A stretch of 11,448 nucleotides of DNA from Spirochaetaceae bacterium (GTDB lineage: Bacteria > Spirochaetota > Spirochaetia > Treponematales > Breznakiellaceae): the NCBI GenBank assembly GCA_031255315.1, contig JAIRSS010000169.1:1-11448 (forward strand). The letters are read 5' to 3'. The number at the start of each line of letters is the position of its first letter. The first letter of the stretch is position 1. The position numbers and the translations under genes are program-made. A model generated the notes under the pieces. It saw nothing but the letters and a program-made list of their open reading frames with translations. It made no database searches and was not told where the DNA came from. Of this stretch, positions 7,239-11,448 are shown piece by piece.

Positions 7239-7247
7239 TTATTTAGT

Positions 7248-9599
7248 ATGAGCGATTATTTGGATCCCAATAATGAGGAACTGCTCAAGGATTTTTTTAG
7301 TGAAGCCCAGATGCAGGTGGACACGCTGGAACAGAATATTCTGGTGCTTGAGCATGAAGGCGGCAACAAAGATGCGGTTGACGAGATTTTTCGGGCCGCG
7401 CATACCTTAAAAGGCGGATCTGCTACGGTGGAGATGATGGAGCTTTCCCATTTCACCCACCTGGTCGAGGATGTCCTTGACGCTATCCGGTCGGATCAGT
7501 TGACCATTAATGAGGATGTAGTTGATACGCTTCTCTCGGCGATTGATGTTATAAAGGCTATGCTGGAACAGCGTATGAACGGTTCCGTCTACCAGACGGA
7601 CACTTCCCAGATAGAGGACCGTCTTTCGGGCTTGATTCCCGATGGAGCCGCCTCGAAGAAGGGCAAGAGCGCCGCCAAGGCCGGCGTCTCAAAACCGGCG
7701 CCCCGTCCGGCCCCATCCGCGCCTCCCGTTTCCGGCGCATCGTCTTCTCCCGGACTTTCTGAATATGATCTTCTGGAAATGAAGCAGGCGGTCTCCGGCG
7801 GCGCCCCGATTTACCGCATCACGGTTCAATTTGATGAGAACAGCATGATGAATACGGTAGGCGGCATTCAGGTATACGCCGCTCTAAAAGGCATCGGTAC
7901 GATTTTGAAAACCCTGCCGGAATTTGAAAAGCTCTATGAAGACGTATTTTATCCCACGGTGGATTATTACCTGTCCACTCGCAAAACCGTTGATGAGCTT
8001 ATGGGCTATGTGGTCATCCCCGATGTGAGTCTTTCGGCGGATATTAAGAACATAGACGCCCTTGCCGATACCGGCGGGAAGGCCGTTGCTCAAGAGGCCG
8101 CTCCCCCGGTAACGCCGCCCCCTGCTCCGGTCGTGCCCATTCCGGCGGCCCCTGTACCAGGGGAAGATCACAAGGTTACGGCGGCGGACGCAAAGAAGGC
8201 CGGGAAAGAGGCGGGATCGATTCTCCGGGTGGATTCCAAACGCATAGACGACCTCCTCAATCTGGTTTCCGAAACAGTCATCACTAAGGCGACCTTCAAT
8301 CAGATCAATAATCAATTCAACGAACTGCTGACGGACCTGCATGAGATTGAATCGGTTTACCGGGAAAAAATCAAGAATCTTTTTGACAGCCTGCCCGATT
8401 ATCTGGAGAGTATGCAGGACGGGAAGACCGTCAAAGATATACGGAAAGAAATCGGGGAGCACTATGGGGATATTTTTTCCCTGTTTGATGGGTTTGAGGC
8501 CTCCCTTAAAGCTAACGCGGGTAAATTCCGTTCCACATCCCAGAATCTGGGCCGTATTACCGGTGAACTCCAGGAAGGAGTCATGCGTATCCGCATGGTG
8601 CCTATTAGCCAAATATTCAGCCGCTTCCCCCGGCTGGTACGGGACCTTTCCAAGCGCCTCAATAAAAAAATCAATCTGGTCATTGAAGGCGAGGAAACCG
8701 AACTCGACAAATCGGTTATTGAGGACCTTTTGGATCCGATTATGCACTCGGTGCGAAATTCTATCGATCATGGCATAGAATCTCAGGAAGAGCGCCGGGC
8801 GGCGGGTAAACCTGAAGAAGGTATGGTCCTCCTAAGAGCCGCCAATGAAGGGAATATGATCCTTATCGAAGTGTCCGATGATGGTAAGGGTATAGATGTT
8901 GACGCGGTCAAAGCTAAGGCGGTAGAACGGGGCATCATTAGCCCTAACAAGATTTTGTCCGATGTAGAAGCCTTCAACCTCATCTTTGAGCCGGGTTTCT
9001 CTACCGCTAAAACCATTACCGCCATATCCGGACGCGGGGTTGGGTTGGATGTAGTACGCCGGCAAATAGAAAAGCTCAACGGCACTGTTACGGTCTCTTC
9101 GGAGCGCGGCAAAGGCACCAAATTTATTATTAAACTTCCGCTGACTCTGGCGATTATTCAGGGTCTTTTGGTTCGGGTGGGAACAGAGATTTACTCTATC
9201 CCTATCACATCGGTTATAGAAAGCCTGCGGATCAAGCCTGAAGACATCAGGATGATTGACAATTACGAGGTCTTCAATATCCGCAACGACGTGCTTTCTT
9301 TGCTCAGGCTCAACCGCTTGTTCGGCATCAAAACTGAAGAAAGCCAGGAGTATAATTTCATTGTCATCGTTGGTACTGCCGAAAAGAAGATGGGGTTTAT
9401 GGTGGACAGCCTTATCGGTGAGGAAGATGTGGTCATTAAACCCCTGCGGGATCAGTATACCAATTCCCCGGGTATTGCCGGCGCGTCGATCCTGGGCGAT
9501 GGATCGGTTTCGCTCATCATAGATGTAAGTCAGCTTCTGGAATTGGGGCTCCGCAAAGAACTGGAACAACGCCGGATGCGTGAAGCCTCAACCCGGTAA
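7248..9599 (+). CDS. cheA: Chemotaxis histidine kinase CheA
   Basis: This 783-residue kinase takes input from chemoreceptors, autophosphorylates and passes phosphate to CheY. P1 (1-110) has the phospho-accepting histidine H52 in RAAHTLKGGSATVEM. A Pro/Ala linker (about 140-165) leads to a P2-like response-regulator docking domain (about 170-265), followed by a second Pro-rich linker (284-305). P3 dimerisation spans about 324-450, longer than the usual 60-70 residues, with added helical sequence near 370-425. P4 carries the N box HSVRNSIDHGIE (500-511), DDGKGID (544-550), FEPGFSTA (580-587) and GRGVGLDVV (595-603). P5, the CheW-like regulatory domain, runs from about 630 to 775. All ATP-binding motifs look intact. 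The start at 7248 gives an N-terminus (MSDYLDPNNEELLKDFF) as I recall it for Treponema CheA, although there is no Shine-Dalgarno. It is the first gene of the operon, 11 bases before cheW. Confidence 0.97.
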   Translation: MSDYLDPNNEELLKDFFSEAQMQVDTLEQNILVLEHEGGNKDAVDEIFRAAHTLKGGSATVEMMELSHFTHLVEDVLDAIRSDQLTINEDVVDTLLSAIDVIKAMLEQRMNGSVYQTDTSQIEDRLSGLIPDGAASKKGKSAAKAGVSKPAPRPAPSAPPVSGASSSPGLSEYDLLEMKQAVSGGAPIYRITVQFDENSMMNTVGGIQVYAALKGIGTILKTLPEFEKLYEDVFYPTVDYYLSTRKTVDELMGYVVIPDVSLSADIKNIDALADTGGKAVAQEAAPPVTPPPAPVVPIPAAPVPGEDHKVTAADAKKAGKEAGSILRVDSKRIDDLLNLVSETVITKATFNQINNQFNELLTDLHEIESVYREKIKNLFDSLPDYLESMQDGKTVKDIRKEIGEHYGDIFSLFDGFEASLKANAGKFRSTSQNLGRITGELQEGVMRIRMVPISQIFSRFPRLVRDLSKRLNKKINLVIEGEETELDKSVIEDLLDPIMHSVRNSIDHGIESQEERRAAGKPEEGMVLLRAANEGNMILIEVSDDGKGIDVDAVKAKAVERGIISPNKILSDVEAFNLIFEPGFSTAKTITAISGRGVGLDVVRRQIEKLNGTVTVSSERGKGTKFIIKLPLTLAIIQGLLVRVGTEIYSIPITSVIESLRIKPEDIRMIDNYEVFNIRNDVLSLLRLNRLFGIKTEESQEYNFIVIVGTAEKKMGFMVDSLIGEEDVVIKPLRDQYTNSPGIAGASILGDGSVSLIIDVSQLLELGLRKELEQRRMREASTR

Positions 9600-9610
9600 C
9601 GAGGAAAGAT

Positions 9611-10948
9611 ATGGCAGCAGTAATAAAGGATTTGGCGAAGGTAAACGCTGAACTTCAAGAACAAAAAGAAAGGGTTGATAACGTTGACTTTAAAATGGTC
9701 ACGTTTTCTCTGGCCGGTAAAGATTACGGCGTTGACATTATGAACGTCAAGGAGATTGCTAAGGCCGATAAATTCACCTATGTGCCTAATGCCGCTTCTT
9801 TTGTTCGCGGGGTCTACAACCTCCGGGGCGACATAATCCCCATCATTGATTTGAGAACGTTCTTTCATCTTTCGGTGGATGTCAAGGCCGACGGCTGGGA
9901 GAACATGCTCATCCTCAGAATCGAGGATCGGGTTTACGGCACCATCGTTGATAAGATCGATAAAGTTGTGGGTATTAACTCTCGTACGATTCAGCCTCCA
10001 CATCCCATTTTTGGGGACATCAATATTAAATTTATCAGCGGGGTTGTAGAAAAGCAGGGGGATCTTTACATAATCCTCGACGTGGTTCGTATCTTTACCC
10101 AGGGCGAGGATGAAAAGCAGAAACCCCGCACAGCGATTCAGGAGGCTTCCGGCGAAAGTTACTTTGTGCCGCCGCCTGATGTAGAACCGGTTTCGAAGCA
10201 GGACGCGGGGATTACCGATTCCGCCTTTGGGTTTATTAAGGACAGTTTGGCCGTCCATAAGCGGTTTATGGTGAGCCCTCTTAACGACCAATGGGTCAGG
10301 AAGCGGTTCGCTGAGTGGGCGGAGGTACATTCTAATTCAGAAGTCCAGCTCAGGAACGCCCAGGACGCGGATGACTTCCTGGCTACATTCTATTCCCCCA
10401 ATACCGGGGCGTTCTGGGATGATGATTATTCCCTTCAGATTAAGAGCCTGCTGCCGAACTTGAGTTCCAATAACATTCAGGTTTGGAATCTTGGTTGCGG
10501 GAAGGGCTACGAAACTTTTTCAATGGCGTGTATTTTAAGGTCCCGGTATCCCAGCGGCCATATTAAGATATGGGCTAATGACAATGATATTCTTTCTATA
10601 TCGACGGCGCCGAATATGGTTTTTGATATTGGCGACGTTCCTAAATTTATCCAGAGTTTTATGGTACGGGGTAAAAATGGTTATAGTTTTAGCCAGGAAA
10701 TAAAGGGCTCGATCTTGTTTGAATATCATGATATACTGAACGGGAATCAGATTCCCGGGATAGATATTATTATAGCCCGGGATTTTCTGTCTTTTATTTC
10801 TTTTCAAGATCAGGAAAAAGTTGTCGCTGAATTTTCCGAAAAATTGAAAAAAGGCGGACTCGTTATTCTGGGAAGAAATGAACAGCTTCCGGTAGATGAC
10901 TGGCAGCCCATAGGGAAGGATCCTGTTTCCGCGTTTGCGCGTAATTAG
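9611..10948 (+). CDS. cheW: CheW coupling protein fused to a CheR-like domain
   Basis: This 445-residue protein has two parts. Residues about 25-168 are a full CheW domain (FKMVTFSLAGKDYGVDIMNV, VRGVYNLRGDIIPIIDLR), the adaptor that links receptors to CheA. A Pro/acidic linker (about 165-200) follows. Residues about 205-440 resemble the CheR methyltransferase fold: NLGCGKGYETFSMAC (293-307), WANDND (321-326), DIIIARDFLSF (385-395) and GGLVILGRNE (415-424). Key residues have changed: the TxFFRD signature appears as TGAFWD (265-270), so the SAM-contacting arginine is lost, and the GEEPYS motif reads GYETFS. Methyltransferase activity is therefore doubtful and a structural role is likely. Such a fusion is reported in Treponema denticola, where it helps order arrays in highly curved cells. 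GAGGAAAG lies just before ATG 9611. An ordinary CheW alone would be about 150-170 residues. Confidence 0.93.
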   Translation: MAAVIKDLAKVNAELQEQKERVDNVDFKMVTFSLAGKDYGVDIMNVKEIAKADKFTYVPNAASFVRGVYNLRGDIIPIIDLRTFFHLSVDVKADGWENMLILRIEDRVYGTIVDKIDKVVGINSRTIQPPHPIFGDINIKFISGVVEKQGDLYIILDVVRIFTQGEDEKQKPRTAIQEASGESYFVPPPDVEPVSKQDAGITDSAFGFIKDSLAVHKRFMVSPLNDQWVRKRFAEWAEVHSNSEVQLRNAQDADDFLATFYSPNTGAFWDDDYSLQIKSLLPNLSSNNIQVWNLGCGKGYETFSMACILRSRYPSGHIKIWANDNDILSISTAPNMVFDIGDVPKFIQSFMVRGKNGYSFSQEIKGSILFEYHDILNGNQIPGIDIIIARDFLSFISFQDQEKVVAEFSEKLKKGGLVILGRNEQLPVDDWQPIGKDPVSAFARN

Positions 10949-10969
10949 TTTTGGTAAAGGAGTATTTGT

Positions 10970-11440
10970 ATGAGAGTTGAATACATCAACCCATTTGTTG
11001 AGGCGGCTTTTAGTATTCTTAAAAGTCAAGTGTACGAAAATGTTAAACGGAGTGACTTGTACCTCAAATCTTCCACGCTGTCTATTATGGGAGTTGCCGC
11101 AGTGGTTGGTCTTACTGGTGATGTGATAGGGCAGATTCGTTTTGATATGACCAAGGAGACTGCTTTGGAAGTGGCGAGTATCATGAACGATGAAAAACTG
11201 CCCGCCTTAGATGATATGGCCAAAGCTACCATTCAGGAGCTTGCCAACATGATCACCGCTCAGGCGGTTACCAAACTCCACGATCTTGGTTTCAAATTTG
11301 ATCTGACTCCTCCGGCTCTCTTTGTTGGAGATAACCTTGAAGTTTCCAGCTCCCTCAAAGTTGAAGCCCTTATTGTTCCTATGGAACTAGGTCCCCTTGG
11401 AAAAATCGAAGTAAACGTTGCTATTCGGGAGAGGATGTAA
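10970..11440 (+). CDS. cheX: CheX, CheY-P phosphatase
   Basis: This 156-residue protein matches the CheX family, which dephosphorylates CheY-P and so ends the motor signal; spirochaetes use it in place of CheZ. The family's ExxN active-site motif is present as E90-L-A-N93 in IQELANMITAQAV, corresponding to E96 and N99 in Thermotoga CheX. The opening VEYINPFVEAAFSILKSQVY and the section GLTGDVIGQIRFDM fit the family, and the length is normal. It follows cheW by 21 bases, with AAAGGAG at 10956-10962 seven bases before the ATG. Its stop codon TAA (11438-11440) shares its last base with a following ATG, so it is translationally linked to the next gene. The AT-rich base use continues from the second half of cheW. 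Confidence 0.93.
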   Translation: MRVEYINPFVEAAFSILKSQVYENVKRSDLYLKSSTLSIMGVAAVVGLTGDVIGQIRFDMTKETALEVASIMNDEKLPALDDMAKATIQELANMITAQAVTKLHDLGFKFDLTPPALFVGDNLEVSSSLKVEALIVPMELGPLGKIEVNVAIRERM

Positions 11441-11448
11441 TGAATTAC
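11440..11448 (+). CDS. First codons of the next operon gene, probably cheY (cut by the window)
   Basis: ATG AAT TAC begins at 11440, overlapping the cheX stop in the arrangement TAATG. A GGGAGAGG run at 11428-11435 could serve as its Shine-Dalgarno. Only three codons are visible, so the identity rests on the known treponemal order cheA-cheW-cheX-cheY and not on sequence. Confidence 0.4.

Noticed and set aside
7884..8771. Minus-strand open frame opposite cheA
   Set aside because: It is antisense to intact CheA domains, shows no recognisable motif and is best explained as a shadow of the real gene. The same applies to the one at 8832-9569.

Overview
The window looks like chromosomal DNA from a spirochaete of the Treponema group. 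The main evidence is the order cheA, cheW fused to a CheR-like domain, cheX, then a start codon overlapping the cheX stop (probably cheY). This is the classic treponemal chemotaxis operon. The CheA has an enlarged dimerisation region and the CheW carries a C-terminal CheR-like domain, two features known from Treponema. The fairly GC-rich left half and the dispersed palindromic repeats would suit a gut-type (for example termite-gut) treponeme, but the species is a guess.

Layout, left to right. 1-240 is the 3' end of a LysR-type regulator gene. 241-529 holds a terminal-inverted-repeat element and then featureless DNA. 530-1180 (minus strand) encodes an AcuB-like CBS-CBS-ACT protein. 1208-1718 holds two more copies of the repeat family and the leader of the next gene. 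1719-4775 encodes a large, probably exported protein with a HELTH metalloprotease motif, a likely beta-propeller and a likely outer-membrane beta-barrel. 4776-5141 is intergenic and holds a fourth repeat copy. 5142-7139 encodes a compact RNase II-family exoribonuclease. 7140-7247 carries a promoter candidate, and the rest (7248 to the end) is the chemotaxis operon.

The chemotaxis genes act together. CheA is the histidine kinase and the CheW/CheR-like fusion couples it to chemoreceptors and shapes the array. CheX dephosphorylates CheY-P, and CheY, expected just beyond the window, signals to the flagellar motor. CheA and the RNase have no visible Shine-Dalgarno sequence and sit just downstream of -10-like hexamers, so both may be leaderless or nearly so.

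The least described element is the repeat family (copies near 241, 1208, 1425 and 4905). Its ends read cgtgagttcg and are mostly flanked by TA one base away. Three of the four copies sit directly 5' of genes with the same end facing the start codon. Open reading frames run through them into the genes, so naive gene starts at 1345, 1503 and 4908 are probably wrong.
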